Assembly: GCF_035975855.1 (NCBI RefSeq)
Contig: NZ_CP109055.1
Coordinates: 5,084,001-5,148,000 of the forward strand
DNA length: 64,000 nt
Direction of reading: 5' to 3'
Source: Streptomyces sp. NBC_01304
GTDB taxonomy: Bacteria > Actinomycetota > Actinomycetes > Streptomycetales > Streptomycetaceae
Shown: positions 32,966-41,953 of the stretch, in pieces
Layout: each line of letters opens with the position of its first letter
How positions within the stretch are numbered: position 1 is the first letter of the stretch
Program-made: the position numbers and the translations under genes
Notes under the pieces: generated by a model
What the model saw: the letters and a program-made list of their open reading frames with translations, nothing else
What the model was told of the DNA's origin: nothing
Database searches by the model: none

Positions 32966-34240
32966 TTACGCGCCCACCTTCAGCCATGCCTTGCTGGTGG
33001 CTATCTCGACGAGCGCCCTCAGGTTGAGCGCCGGGGTCTCCCGGGACGGGGCCGACTTCTGGTCCGCCGCGTTGAACGCGCTCACCACCACCCGCAGGCC
33101 GTCCTGGCGCAGGGTGTCGGCGGTCCACATCTGCACGCCCTCGATGCCCTTGTCGCCGGGGCCCTGCCGGGTGGTGAACAGCGTGGTGCCGTCCGGGGTC
33201 GTCTCCGCGTCCTTGAAGAGCTCGCCCGCCACGTCGTCCATGCCGGGCTGCACATTGACCTGGACGTAGCTCTTGCCGTCGCCGTCGTCGACCACGAGAT
33301 ACGCCCACTCGCCGTCGCCGCCCCGGTCGGTGACCTTGAAGCCCTTGGGGAGCAGGCCCGCGAGGGTCGCCGAGATCTTGGCGTTGTCCGCTGCGGGCGG
33401 CGCCTCCGTCTGGCCGGGGGTGCCGCCCGGCTTCATCCCCTTGGGGTCCTTGGGTATGGCCTGCAGCGTGCGCTGCCACTCCTTCGCGGTGACCACGGAC
33501 TGCAGTTGGGCGACGGAGAGCGGCGGGTTGGGGCGGGTGATCGGGGAGTCCTTCTCCGCCGCCGCGTTCCACTCGCTCATGTCGATCAGATAGCCGTCGT
33601 CCCTGACCAGCGTGGCGCGCCAGTTCTTGGTGTCCACGCGGCGGTCCGGGTACTCATAGCCCTTGAAGAGCATGAGCTGCGAGCCGTCGGGCAGCGTCTT
33701 GCTGGAGCAGAAGTCGTACTCCACCAGCGTGTTGTCCGGGCACTCGGTCATCTCCCGGGCCTGCTCGCTGTCCGGGTCGATGCGGCTGAAGCTGATGCCC
33801 ATGGCCGCCTTGCCGTGCCCGTCGTCGAAGACGCCGGACGCCATCGGGCCCAGCTCGTCCGCGGAGCCACGGGCCGACTCCAGCTTGAACTTCCCTTGCG
33901 GAAGCAGGGACTTGAAGACCTTGGCCACCTCGCGGGCGCCGGGCGCGGGCGTCTTCGCCGTCGCGGCGGAGCGCGAGCTCGCCGCCGGGCCTGCCGCCGG
34001 GCTCCGGTCGCCGCCGTCGAGCGCGCCCGGGACGAGCAGCGCGCCGCCCACGCCCACCGCGGCGATCGCCGCGACGCCACCGGTGATGGCGGCCCGACGG
34101 CGGTACCTGAGCCGCCGACCGCGGGTATGGCCCGCCTGGGTCAGGGCGAGGGTGTCGGGCCTGAAGGTGTCGCCGGTCTCGCGCAGGGCTTCGGCGAGGT
34201 GCTGCTCAAGAGGGGTGCGGGAGTCGTCGTCCACGGACAT
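32966..34240 (-). CDS. Membrane-anchored protein, probable partner of the adjacent SigE-family sigma factor
   Basis: A 424-residue single-pass protein. The first ~45 residues are cytosolic and charged (EQHLAEALRETGDTFRPDTLALTQAGHTRG), a basic RYRRR precedes one membrane helix (~50-70, AAITGGVAAIAAVGVGGALLV), and the rest is extracytoplasmic. Two related ~140-residue units can be aligned: LLPQGKFKLES...VFDDGHGKAAMGISF and LLPKGFKVTDR...VVDDGDGKSYVQVNV, each ending in an AKEW- or SKAW-type helix. It lies 106 bp after a SigE-family sigma gene on the same strand, the usual place for such proteins. No classical zinc anti-sigma motif is present, so an anti-sigma role is inferred from context. Confidence 0.75.
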   Translation of the reverse strand: MSVDDDSRTPLEQHLAEALRETGDTFRPDTLALTQAGHTRGRRLRYRRRAAITGGVAAIAAVGVGGALLVPGALDGGDRSPAAGPAASSRSAATAKTPAPGAREVAKVFKSLLPQGKFKLESARGSADELGPMASGVFDDGHGKAAMGISFSRIDPDSEQAREMTECPDNTLVEYDFCSSKTLPDGSQLMLFKGYEYPDRRVDTKNWRATLVRDDGYLIDMSEWNAAAEKDSPITRPNPPLSVAQLQSVVTAKEWQRTLQAIPKDPKGMKPGGTPGQTEAPPAADNAKISATLAGLLPKGFKVTDRGGDGEWAYLVVDDGDGKSYVQVNVQPGMDDVAGELFKDAETTPDGTTLFTTRQGPGDKGIEGVQMWTADTLRQDGLRVVVSAFNAADQKSAPSRETPALNLRALVEIATSKAWLKVGA

Positions 34241-34346
34241 TTGAACCACCGTTTCGGGCAGAGGAGTTGAGGGGTCAGGGCAGGCAGGGCCGGCAGGGCG
34301 TTGCACAGGAAGTCGAGTGGGGCGTGCGGTGGCGGCAGCCGGGGTG

Positions 34347-34862
34347 TCAGGGCCTGGCGAGCTCGCCGATGCTGTCGCCGAGCAGTGCGCGCAGCTGGGC
34401 CAGCGCCCTGGTGGAGCGGGTGCGCACGGCGGCCGAGCTCGTGTGCAGGGCGTCCGCGGTCGCCTCGATGGAGCGGTCCTCCCAGTACCGCAGGACCACC
34501 ACCGCGCGGTCCTTGGGGGACAGCTGCCGCAGCGCCTCGATCAGGGTCAGCCGCAGCGCGGGGTCGCCGGACACGCCGAACTCCGGTCCGGCATCCGGAA
34601 GTTCACCGGTCGGGGCCTCGGCGCTGCTGTGTCTGCGGCGCTGCGTCAGGAACGTACGTATGAGAACGGTCTGGGCATAGCCCGCCGGGTTGTCGATCCG
34701 GTCGATGCGCGTCCAGGTGACATACATCCGCCCGAGGGTCTCCTGCACGAGATCCTCGGCGAAGTGTGTGTCCCCGCCCGTGAGCAGGCATGCCGAGCGG
34801 AAGAGGTGCCCGGAGCGCGCCGCGGCGAACTCCAGGTAGGCCTCCGTGCTGGCCTGTCTCAT
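34347..34862 (-). CDS. SigE family ECF-like RNA polymerase sigma factor
   Basis: A 171-residue sigma-70 family protein of the actinobacterial SigE group (ECF41/SigE-like). Region 2 is at residues ~10-75 (EAYLEFAAARSGHLFRSACLLTGG ... DLVQETLGRMYVTW) and region 4 at ~110-165 (EALRQLSPKDRAVVVLRYWEDRSIEATADAL). It directs RNA polymerase to a small regulon, held in check by a partner, probably the downstream membrane protein. The ATG at 34860-34862 gives the typical start MRQASTEAYLEF. The next gene upstream is divergent. Confidence 0.92.
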   Translation of the reverse strand: MRQASTEAYLEFAAARSGHLFRSACLLTGGDTHFAEDLVQETLGRMYVTWTRIDRIDNPAGYAQTVLIRTFLTQRRRHSSAEAPTGELPDAGPEFGVSGDPALRLTLIEALRQLSPKDRAVVVLRYWEDRSIEATADALHTSSAAVRTRSTRALAQLRALLGDSIGELARP

Positions 34863-35029
34863 ATGCGTCCCCGTCCCCCCCGCCCCCCGACCGGCCGTCC
34901 GGACCCGCCGCACGACCGCTTACACCTCATTGACGCGATGACCGCGCCGAAATGTTTCATGCGAATCGGAAATGCTTCCGCCGCCTGGCCAGCGGGTCGA
35001 TGTCAGACCCCCCTGCCACACTCGCAAAC

Positions 35030-36751
35030 GTGAGCGGACGCATGCTGCTGGCCCCCGCGGAGGAGGGCGACGGAGCGCTGCTCGTCCCCGTGGACGGGGC
35101 CGGGCAGCCGGTCGGTGCTGCCGTCGAGGAGCCGGATCTCGTGGCGGCCGTCCGGGCGCGGCCCGAGGTGGTGCGGTGGGTGTGGCGGTCGACCGCCGAG
35201 GTGTACCCCCGGCTGCTGCGGGCGGGCGTGCGGGTCGAGCGGTGTTACGACATCGAGGACGCGGAGCTGCTGCTTCTCGGCCACGAGGGACGGCTCGGCG
35301 AACCCCGTTCGGCCGCCGCGGCCTGGGCCCGGCTGCACCGGCAGGCCGTACCCCCTGATCCCCCGCAGCGCGCGGCCGAGCCCGGCTCGCAGTCCTCGCT
35401 GTTCGAGCCGAAGGCCGTGCCGCTGCCCGTGGAGGCGCTGCTAGAGGTGTACGCGGACCAGCTGCGGCGGCACGACGCGGCGGCCGACCCGGCCCGGATG
35501 CGGCTGCTCACGGCGGCCGAGTCGGCGGGGATGCTGGTCGCCGCCGAGATGAACCGGTCGGGACTGCCGTGGAGCGCCGAGGTCCACCGCGAGCTCCTGC
35601 GCGAACTGCTCGGCGAGCGGTACGCGGGCGGGGGTCGGAACTCGGGCGGGGGCGAGCCGCGCCGCCTCGCCGAGCTGGCGGACGAGGTGTCGGCCGCCTT
35701 CGGACGCAGGGTGCGGCCGGACCTGCCCGCCGAAGTGATCAAGGCCTTCGCGGGGGCCGGGATCAGGATCAAGTCGACCCGGCGCTGGGAGATCGAGGAA
35801 ATCGACCACCCGGCGGTGAAGCCCTTGATCGAGTACAAGAAGCTGTACCGGATCTGGGTGGCGCACGGCTGGTCGTGGCTGCAGGACTGGGTGCGCGAGG
35901 GGCGGTTCCGGCCCGAGTTCCAGGCGGGCGGCACCGTGACCGGTCGCTGGACGACCAATGGCGGCGGGGGCCTGCAGATCCCCAAGGTGATCCGCCGCGC
36001 GGTGGTCGCCGACCCGGGCTGGCGGCTCGTGGTGGCGGACGCCGACCAGATGGAGCCGCGGGTGCTTGCCGCGATCTCCCGCGATCCGGGCCTGATGGAG
36101 GTCGCGGGCCGGCCGACGGACCTCTATCAGGAGGTCTCCGACCGGGCGTTCTCCGGCGACCGGGACATGGCCAAGCTCGCGGTGCTCGGGGCGGTGTACG
36201 GGCAGACGTCGGGGGACGGCCTGAAGAACCTCGCCCTGCTGCGACGCCGCTTCCCGCGCGCGGTGGCGTACGTGGACGACGCGGCCCGTGCGGGCGAGGA
36301 GGGGCGGCTGGTGCGGACCTGGCTCGGCCGCACCTGCCCGCCGGCGCCGGGTGCGGGCGCCCAGGAGGAGGCGGGAATCCCGCAGGAGGAGGCCGCGAAT
36401 CCGGCAGGGTCCGTCGACCGGGAGTCGGAGGAGTGGCTGCCCGGGTACGCCTCGCCGCCCGGCCGGGCACGCGGGCGGTTCACGCGGAACTTCGTCGTGC
36501 AGGGCAGCGCCTCGGACTGGGCCCTGCTGATGCTCGCCGCGCTGCGGCAGTCGCTCTGGGACCGGTCGGCCGAGCTGGTCTTCTTCCAGCACGACGAGGT
36601 GATCGTGCACTGCCCCGAACAGGAGGCGGACGCCGTGGCCCTGGCGATACGCGAGGCGGCGGAGCTGGCGGGGCGGATCGCCTTCGGGGACACACCGGTC
36701 CGCTTTCCCTTCACCACGGCAGTGGTGCGGTGCTACGCCGATGCGAAGTGA
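35030..36751 (+). CDS. Family A DNA polymerase (bifunctional 3'-5' exonuclease/polymerase type)
   Basis: A 573-residue family A DNA polymerase, shorter than PolI and lacking the 5'-3' exonuclease. The polymerase motifs are clear: motif A LVVADADQMEPRVLA, motif B region DMAKLAVLGAVYGQTSGDG and motif C FFQHDEVIVHCP with the catalytic Asp. The N-terminal ~180 residues correspond to the 3'-5' exonuclease-like domain, where catalytic carboxylates are not obvious. Actinobacteria carry such a second PolA-like enzyme of unclear role, presumably in repair. The start is uncertain: GTG 35030, ATG 35000 and ATG 35041 all lack a strong ribosome site. The gene stands alone. Confidence 0.87.
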   Translation: MSGRMLLAPAEEGDGALLVPVDGAGQPVGAAVEEPDLVAAVRARPEVVRWVWRSTAEVYPRLLRAGVRVERCYDIEDAELLLLGHEGRLGEPRSAAAAWARLHRQAVPPDPPQRAAEPGSQSSLFEPKAVPLPVEALLEVYADQLRRHDAAADPARMRLLTAAESAGMLVAAEMNRSGLPWSAEVHRELLRELLGERYAGGGRNSGGGEPRRLAELADEVSAAFGRRVRPDLPAEVIKAFAGAGIRIKSTRRWEIEEIDHPAVKPLIEYKKLYRIWVAHGWSWLQDWVREGRFRPEFQAGGTVTGRWTTNGGGGLQIPKVIRRAVVADPGWRLVVADADQMEPRVLAAISRDPGLMEVAGRPTDLYQEVSDRAFSGDRDMAKLAVLGAVYGQTSGDGLKNLALLRRRFPRAVAYVDDAARAGEEGRLVRTWLGRTCPPAPGAGAQEEAGIPQEEAANPAGSVDRESEEWLPGYASPPGRARGRFTRNFVVQGSASDWALLMLAALRQSLWDRSAELVFFQHDEVIVHCPEQEADAVALAIREAAELAGRIAFGDTPVRFPFTTAVVRCYADAK

Positions 36752-36838
36752 AGTGAACTAGGCGTCCGGCCAACTCTCAGCCCACTGCAGCCATTTCGGC
36801 AATCTCGCCGACGCGCCTTCTCGCTAACGTAATTCCAA

Positions 36839-36888
36839 GGGCCCTCCGGCCGCACTCAATTCCCCGCTGCCACGCGGGCGGAGGGCCC
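36839..36888 (+). terminator. Possible terminator between the polymerase and glgM genes
   Basis: Arms gggccctccg (36839-36848) and cggagggccc (36879-36888) are exact complements around a 30-nt loop. They lie 88 bp beyond the polymerase stop. The loop is long, so strength is uncertain. Confidence 0.45.
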
Positions 36889-36962
36889 CATCACACCAGG
36901 CCAGCCCGCACAGGGCGGGGCCGGTGAAGGGAATCGCAGGAACTCGACCTCAGGAAGTACTC

Positions 36963-38177
36963 ATGACCGCAGCGCCGAATGCACCACGCGTCGATCTGCT
37001 CACCAAAGAGTTTCCCCCCGAGGTTTACGGGGGCGCCGGAGTTCATGTCGCCGAATTGTCAAAGGAGTTGCGCGGACTGGTTGACCTCCGGGTGCGCTGC
37101 TTCGGCGAACCGCGTCCCGAACCGGGCGTCCTCGCGTACCGCGAACCGCATCTCGCGGACGGCGCCAACCCGGCGCTGCGCACGCTCGGCGCCAATGTGG
37201 AGATGGCGGCCGCCTGCGCGGGCGCGGACCTGGTGCACAGCCACACCTGGTACGCGAACGCGGCGGGCCGGCTCGCGCAGACGTTGTACGGCATTCCGCA
37301 CGTGGTGACGACGCACAGCCTGGAGCCGCTACGGCCCTGGAAGGCAGAGCAGTTGGGCGGCGGGTACGCGCTGTCCTCGCTGGTGGAACGCGGCGCCCTT
37401 GAGCACGCCGACGCGCTCATAGCCGTCTCGCGCGGGATGCGGGACGACATCCTGCGGGTCTACCCGGACGTCGACCCGGCCCGCGTGCACGTCGTGCACA
37501 ACGGCATCGACACGGACGCGCACCGCCCCGATCACGGCACGGCCGCCCTGGAGCGGCACGGCATCGACCCGGACCGGCCGATCGTCCTCTTCGTCGGCCG
37601 CGTCACCCGCCAGAAGGGCCTGCCCCAGCTGCTCCGGGCCGCCTTCGAGCTGGACGCCGACGCCCAGCTGGTGCTCTGCTGCGGCCAGCCCGACACCCCG
37701 GAGATCGCGGCCGAAACGGCGGGCCTGGTCGAGGAGCTGAGCCGGGTCAGGAGCGGTGTCGTACGCATCGACGGCATGCTCGACCAGGTCTCCCTGCGCC
37801 AGCTGCTCACGCACGCCACGGTGTTCGTCTGCCCTTCCCTGTACGAGCCCATGGGCATCGTCAACCTGGAGGCGATGGCCTGCGGCACGGCGGTCGTGGC
37901 CACGGCCACGGGCGGCATCCCGGAGGTGGTGGCCGACGGGGAGACGGGGCTGCTCGTCCCCGTCGAGCAGGAGCAGGACGGGACGGGCACCCCGCTGGAC
38001 GAGAAGCGCTTCGCCACCGACTTCGCGGCCGCGGTGAACGCCCTGCTTGCCGAGCCCGCCCGCGCCGAGGCGCTGGGCAAGGCGGGCCGGGTCCGGGCCG
38101 AGGAGCACTTCGGATGGGACCGGGCGGCGCAGAAGACGCACGCCATCTACCGCTCGGCGCTGGGGGGCGAGGTATGA
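36963..38177 (+). CDS. glgM: GlgM/GlgA-type alpha-glucan synthase (GT4 family)
   Basis: A 404-residue GT4 glycosyltransferase of the actinobacterial 'glgA_Coryne' group. The related mycobacterial Rv1212c makes maltose-1-phosphate from ADP-glucose and glucose-1-phosphate. Motifs: donor-site loop KEFPPEVYGGAGVHV at residue 15, HSHTWYAN, VTTHSLEPLRPWK, FVGRVTRQKGLPQLL, and the GT4 glutamate segment PSLYEPMGIVNLEAMACGTAVVA. The ATG at 36963 follows AGGAAG at 6 nt. It is about 1.4 kb from, and convergent with, glgB and glgE, so maltose-1-phosphate for GlgE is a plausible product. True glycogen synthase activity is the alternative. Confidence 0.9.
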   Translation: MTAAPNAPRVDLLTKEFPPEVYGGAGVHVAELSKELRGLVDLRVRCFGEPRPEPGVLAYREPHLADGANPALRTLGANVEMAAACAGADLVHSHTWYANAAGRLAQTLYGIPHVVTTHSLEPLRPWKAEQLGGGYALSSLVERGALEHADALIAVSRGMRDDILRVYPDVDPARVHVVHNGIDTDAHRPDHGTAALERHGIDPDRPIVLFVGRVTRQKGLPQLLRAAFELDADAQLVLCCGQPDTPEIAAETAGLVEELSRVRSGVVRIDGMLDQVSLRQLLTHATVFVCPSLYEPMGIVNLEAMACGTAVVATATGGIPEVVADGETGLLVPVEQEQDGTGTPLDEKRFATDFAAAVNALLAEPARAEALGKAGRVRAEEHFGWDRAAQKTHAIYRSALGGEV

Positions 38178-38277
38178 CGTGGGGCTTGTGGGGGAAAACG
38201 GGCCGCGATAGCGGACATACCGGGCGGGATTGGGCCCCTTTCCCCCCACTAGGCGCACCTCAGGTGGTGGGCGCCCC

Positions 38278-39717
38278 GTGAGCCCCGATTCGCTCGGCCT
38301 CGACGCCACCACCCGCTTCCTCCTGGGCCTCGCCTGCCTCCTGCTGCTCACGCACGCGGCGGGCCGGCTGGCCCGTCGGGTCGGGCAGCCCGCGATCCTC
38401 GCCGAGCTTGCGGCGGGGGTGCTGCTCGGGCCGGCCTTCCTCGGCGAGCTGGCACCGGGAGCGCACGAGCTGCTGTTCGGGCCTGAGGTGTTGCCGCTGC
38501 TCGACGGGCTGGCCCAACTCGGGCTCGTACTGCTCGCCTTGCAGATAGGGCGGCTGCTCGTGGCCCCGGTGGCGGGTGTGGCGCGGGCGGGGGCCACGGT
38601 CGCGACCGTGAGCGCCTTCTCGTTCCTGGTGCCGCTCGCCGTCGGCGCGGCACTCGCCCCCGCCCTGACCGGCGGACACCCCGGCCCGGTGGACTCGCCC
38701 CTCGGCCGGGCGCTCTTCCTGGGCTGCGCGCTGAGCATCACCGCGCTGCCCGTCCTGGCCCGGCTGCTGCAGGACGAGGGGCTCACCCACACTCCGGCCG
38801 GGCGGATATCCCTGGCCGCGGCGGCCGTCGGCGACGCGGCGGCCTGGTGCGTGCTGACCGCGGCGCTGGTCGTGGCCGGGTCGGTGTCCGCGGTGCGGCT
38901 GCTGCCGGCCGCGGCGGGGGTGGTCCTCGTGGCGGTCCTCCTGCGGTGGCACCGGTCCCGCCGTACCCGGGGATCGGGCACGCTCGACCTGGCCGTCCTG
39001 GTCGCCGGGGCGCTGCTCGCCGCCGGGGCCTCCTCGGCGGCCGGGCTGCACCAGCTGCTCGGGGCGCTGCTCTTCGGGTACGTGTGGCAGCGCGGCCGAC
39101 CGCAGCACAAGCAGGGCCAGGCGAAGGGGCAGGAACAGGGGCAGAGGCAGGAGCAGGAGCAGGAGCAGGGCCAGGCGAAGGGGCAGGGGCAGGAGCAGGC
39201 CGACGACCCCCTGGACCGCATCGCCCCCTTGGGCGCCAAGGTGCTGCTGCCCTGCTTCTTCCTGGGCTTCGGGCAGAAGCTGGACCTGCGCGCGGTGGAG
39301 TGGAGCGGCGGATTCCTGCGCCTGGTCCTCGTGCTGCTCCTGATCGCCGTGGCGGTCAAGTCCGTGAGCTGCGCCGTCGCCGGGGTCCTGCGCGGACTGC
39401 CGAGGCCGGAGTGGCTGCGGCTCGCGGTGCTGATGAACTCGCGCGGCCTCACCGAGATCGTGGTGCTCTCGGTGGGCTACGACGCCGGGCTCATCGACCG
39501 CACGCTCCTCATCGCCCTCACCCTGGTCGCGCTCCTCACGACCGGGATGGCGGGCCCGGGGCTGCGGCTCCTCGACCGCCACATACCCGCCGGGCCCGCC
39601 GGAACGGAGGTCAAGCAGGCCGCAGCCACACCGCCCCCAGCGGCGGCAGGGTCAGCTCCGCACTCCGCGCGAGCCCCTGCCACGGCACGTCCTGAGCGGC
39701 GATCCGCCCGGAGTTGA
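38278..39717 (+). CDS. Cation:proton antiporter (CPA2 / Na+/H+ exchanger type)
   Basis: A 479-residue membrane protein with about twelve hydrophobic segments, starting LGLACLLLLTHAAGRLARRVGQPAILAELAAGVLLGP, the classic CPA2 opening. LSITALPVLARLLQDEGL and LMNSRGLTEIVVLSVGYDAGLI are also typical. In CPA2 proteins these exchange K+ or Na+ for protons. Odd points: a ~33-residue Gln/Glu/Gly/Lys insert (39102-39201) between membrane segments, and a ~45-residue Ala/Pro/Arg tail whose last 35 codons run antisense to the end of glgB (107-bp convergent overlap). The GTG at 38278 follows AGGTGG. Confidence 0.85.
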   Translation: MSPDSLGLDATTRFLLGLACLLLLTHAAGRLARRVGQPAILAELAAGVLLGPAFLGELAPGAHELLFGPEVLPLLDGLAQLGLVLLALQIGRLLVAPVAGVARAGATVATVSAFSFLVPLAVGAALAPALTGGHPGPVDSPLGRALFLGCALSITALPVLARLLQDEGLTHTPAGRISLAAAAVGDAAAWCVLTAALVVAGSVSAVRLLPAAAGVVLVAVLLRWHRSRRTRGSGTLDLAVLVAGALLAAGASSAAGLHQLLGALLFGYVWQRGRPQHKQGQAKGQEQGQRQEQEQEQGQAKGQGQEQADDPLDRIAPLGAKVLLPCFFLGFGQKLDLRAVEWSGGFLRLVLVLLLIAVAVKSVSCAVAGVLRGLPRPEWLRLAVLMNSRGLTEIVVLSVGYDAGLIDRTLLIALTLVALLTTGMAGPGLRLLDRHIPAGPAGTEVKQAAATPPPAAAGSAPHSARAPATARPERRSARS

Positions 39718-41953
39718 GGGCCCCGCCGCCGCCGTACGCCACCGCATCCGTGCTCAGCACCTCGGTCCAGTCGCCGCCCGCCGGGAGGCCGACGCGGTAG
39801 TGGTGGCGTACGCCCGGCTGGAAGTTGAAGACGCAGACCAGCGGGCAGCCTGCGGCGTCGTACCGGACGAACGAGTACACGTTGTCCTGAGCGGCGTCGG
39901 CGTCGATCCACGTGAAACCGTCCGGGCTCGCGTCCCGCTCCCACAGGGCGGGCAGCTCCAGATAGCGGCGGTTCAGGTCGCGCACGAGGTCGCGCACGGC
40001 CTCGTGGGGCGCGTACCGGGAGACGCCCCAGTCCACGCCCGCCTCGTGCGACCACTCGCTGTCCTGCGCGAACTCCTGGCCCATGAAGAGGAGTTGCTTG
40101 CCCGGGAAGGACCACATGAAGGCCAGATAGGCGCGCAGGCCGGCGAACTGCTGCCAACGGTCGCCGGGCATCTTCCCCAGTAGGGAGCCCTTGCCGTGCA
40201 CGACCTCGTCGTGGCTGATCGGCAACATGTAGTTCTCGGCGTACGCGTACACCATCGGGAAGGTCATCGCGTGGTGGTGGAACTGGCGGTGCACGGGGTC
40301 CTCGGCCATGTAGGACAGCGAGTCGTGCATCCAGCCCATGTTCCACTTCAGGCCGAAGCCGAGGCCGCCGTGGTCGGTGCGGCGGGTCACGCCGTCCCAT
40401 GCGGTGGACTCCTCGGCGATGGTGAGGGCGCCGGGCGAGCGGCGGTAGACGGTGGCGTTCATCTCCTGCAGGAACTCCACCGCGTCCAGGTTCTCCCGGC
40501 CGCCGTACTCGTTCGGCAGCCATTGGCCGTCGGCGCGCGAGTAGTCGAGGTAGAGCATGGAGGCGACGGCGTCCACGCGCAGGCCGTCGATGTGGAACTC
40601 CTCGCACCAGTAAGTGGCGTTGGCGACAAGGAAGTTACGGACTTCGGTGCGGCCGAAGTCGAAGACGTACGTTCCCCAGTCGGGGTGTTCGCCGCGGCGC
40701 GGGTCGGGGTGTTCGTAGAGCGGGGTGCCGTCGAAGCGGGCCAGGGCCCAGTCGTCGCGCGGGAAGTGCGCGGGCACCCAGTCGACGATGACGCCGATGC
40801 CGGCCCTGTGCAGGGCGTCGACGAGGTGGCGGAAGTCGTCCGGGCTGCCGAGGGCCGCCATGGGGGCGAAGTAGGAGGTGACCTGGTAGCCCCAGGAGCC
40901 GCCGAAGGGGTGCTCGGCGACCGGCAGGAACTCGACGTGGGTGAAGCCCAACGCCTTGATGTACGCCGGGAGTTCGAGGGCGAGATCGCGGTAGCCGAGG
41001 CCCGGGCGCCACGACCCGAGGTGCATCTCGTACACACTCATCGGCGCCTGCTCGACCGGACGTGCGCCGCGCGCCGCCAGCCAGTCCGCGTCCTGCCACT
41101 CGTAGTGCGAGGTCTCCACGATCGACGCTGTGCCGGGGGCGGACTCGGCCGCGCGAGCGAGGGGGTCGGCCTTCTGGATCCAGTCGCCGTCGCGGGTGAG
41201 CAGCTCGTACTTGTAGCGGGTGCCGTCGCCGACGCCCGGGACGAACAGCTCCCAGATGCCGCTCGCGCCGAGGGAGCGCATCGGGTGGGCGGCGCCGTGC
41301 CAGTGGTTGAAGTCGCCGATCAGGCGGACGGCGCGGGCGTTCGGGGCCCAGACGGCGAAGGTCGTTCCGGTCACCGGGGCCCAACCTGCCGTCACTTGCC
41401 CGGTGTTGGCGCCGAGGACCTGCCAGAGCTGCTCGTGGCGGCCCTCTCGGATCAGGTGCAGGTCCAGTTCTCCGAGGGAGGGTGGGAAGCGGTAGGGGTC
41501 GTCGTGGACGAAGAGGTCTTCGCCGTAGCGGGCGGCGACGCGGTAGTCGGGTATCTCGGTGGTGGGGAGCAGGCCGGTGAAGACGCCTCCGGCCTCGTGC
41601 GTCAGCTCGGCCAAGGGCTCGCCCTCGGGGGTCATCAGCTGGACTGCGTCCGCGAGGGGGCGTAGGACGCGGACGGTCACCCCGGTGGGGCCCGGGTGGG
41701 GGCCCAGCAGGGCGTGCGGGTCGCTGACCTCGCCGGTGGTGAGGCGCTTGAGGTCTGTGGGGGCCAGCGGCGGGGCTTTCAGGGCGAGCGGCGCCGGGGT
41801 GGGGCTTGCCATGCGTTCAGCGCACTCGGCGCCTTCGTGCTGTGCCCACCCGTTCCGCCCTGCGGAACGATTGCCCACAGCGGTGGCGGTAGCGGTAGCG
41901 GTAGCGGAACGACTGCCCACAGCGCGGGGAGCGGAGGGGTCGGTGAGGGTCAC
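39611..41953 (-). CDS. glgB: 1,4-alpha-glucan branching enzyme
   Basis: GlgB moves alpha-1,4 chain ends to alpha-1,6 positions in glycogen. The 780-residue protein has an N-terminal carbohydrate-binding beta domain (~65-160, DPHALLGPHPGPTGVTVRVL), CBM48 (~170-270, TTFAVWAPNARAVRLIGDFNHW) and the GH13 barrel with Asp in GLRVDAVASMLY, Glu in LTIAEESTAWDGV and the transition-state Asp in PISHDEVVHGKG, ending in a beta sandwich. The first ~60 residues are low-complexity (SRSATATATATAVGNRSAG), partly encoded by hexamer repeats. The GTG at 41951-41953 overlaps the glgE stop (GTGA). A shorter start at ATG 41811-41813 (MASPTPAP) would drop the odd tail. Confidence 0.95.
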   Translation of the reverse strand: MTLTDPSAPRAVGSRSATATATATAVGNRSAGRNGWAQHEGAECAERMASPTPAPLALKAPPLAPTDLKRLTTGEVSDPHALLGPHPGPTGVTVRVLRPLADAVQLMTPEGEPLAELTHEAGGVFTGLLPTTEIPDYRVAARYGEDLFVHDDPYRFPPSLGELDLHLIREGRHEQLWQVLGANTGQVTAGWAPVTGTTFAVWAPNARAVRLIGDFNHWHGAAHPMRSLGASGIWELFVPGVGDGTRYKYELLTRDGDWIQKADPLARAAESAPGTASIVETSHYEWQDADWLAARGARPVEQAPMSVYEMHLGSWRPGLGYRDLALELPAYIKALGFTHVEFLPVAEHPFGGSWGYQVTSYFAPMAALGSPDDFRHLVDALHRAGIGVIVDWVPAHFPRDDWALARFDGTPLYEHPDPRRGEHPDWGTYVFDFGRTEVRNFLVANATYWCEEFHIDGLRVDAVASMLYLDYSRADGQWLPNEYGGRENLDAVEFLQEMNATVYRRSPGALTIAEESTAWDGVTRRTDHGGLGFGLKWNMGWMHDSLSYMAEDPVHRQFHHHAMTFPMVYAYAENYMLPISHDEVVHGKGSLLGKMPGDRWQQFAGLRAYLAFMWSFPGKQLLFMGQEFAQDSEWSHEAGVDWGVSRYAPHEAVRDLVRDLNRRYLELPALWERDASPDGFTWIDADAAQDNVYSFVRYDAAGCPLVCVFNFQPGVRHHYRVGLPAGGDWTEVLSTDAVAYGGGGALNSGRIAAQDVPWQGLARSAELTLPPLGAVWLRPA
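41862..41930. repeat. Hexamer array and 21-bp direct repeat within the glgB 5' end
   Basis: Five tandem hexamers (GGTGGC then GGTAGC four times, 41882-41911) are bracketed by near-identical 21-bp repeats starting GCGGAACGA (41862-41882 and 41910-41930, one mismatch, 48-bp period). They encode the Ala-Thr run and the paired VGSRSAT/VGNRSAG sequences of the GlgB leader. Confidence 0.85.

Noticed and set aside
34952..35029. N-terminal extension of the DNA polymerase from ATG 34952
   Set aside because: The added residues (MFHANRKCFRRLASG...) do not resemble the family, and the region is the divergent promoter zone shared with the sigma gene.
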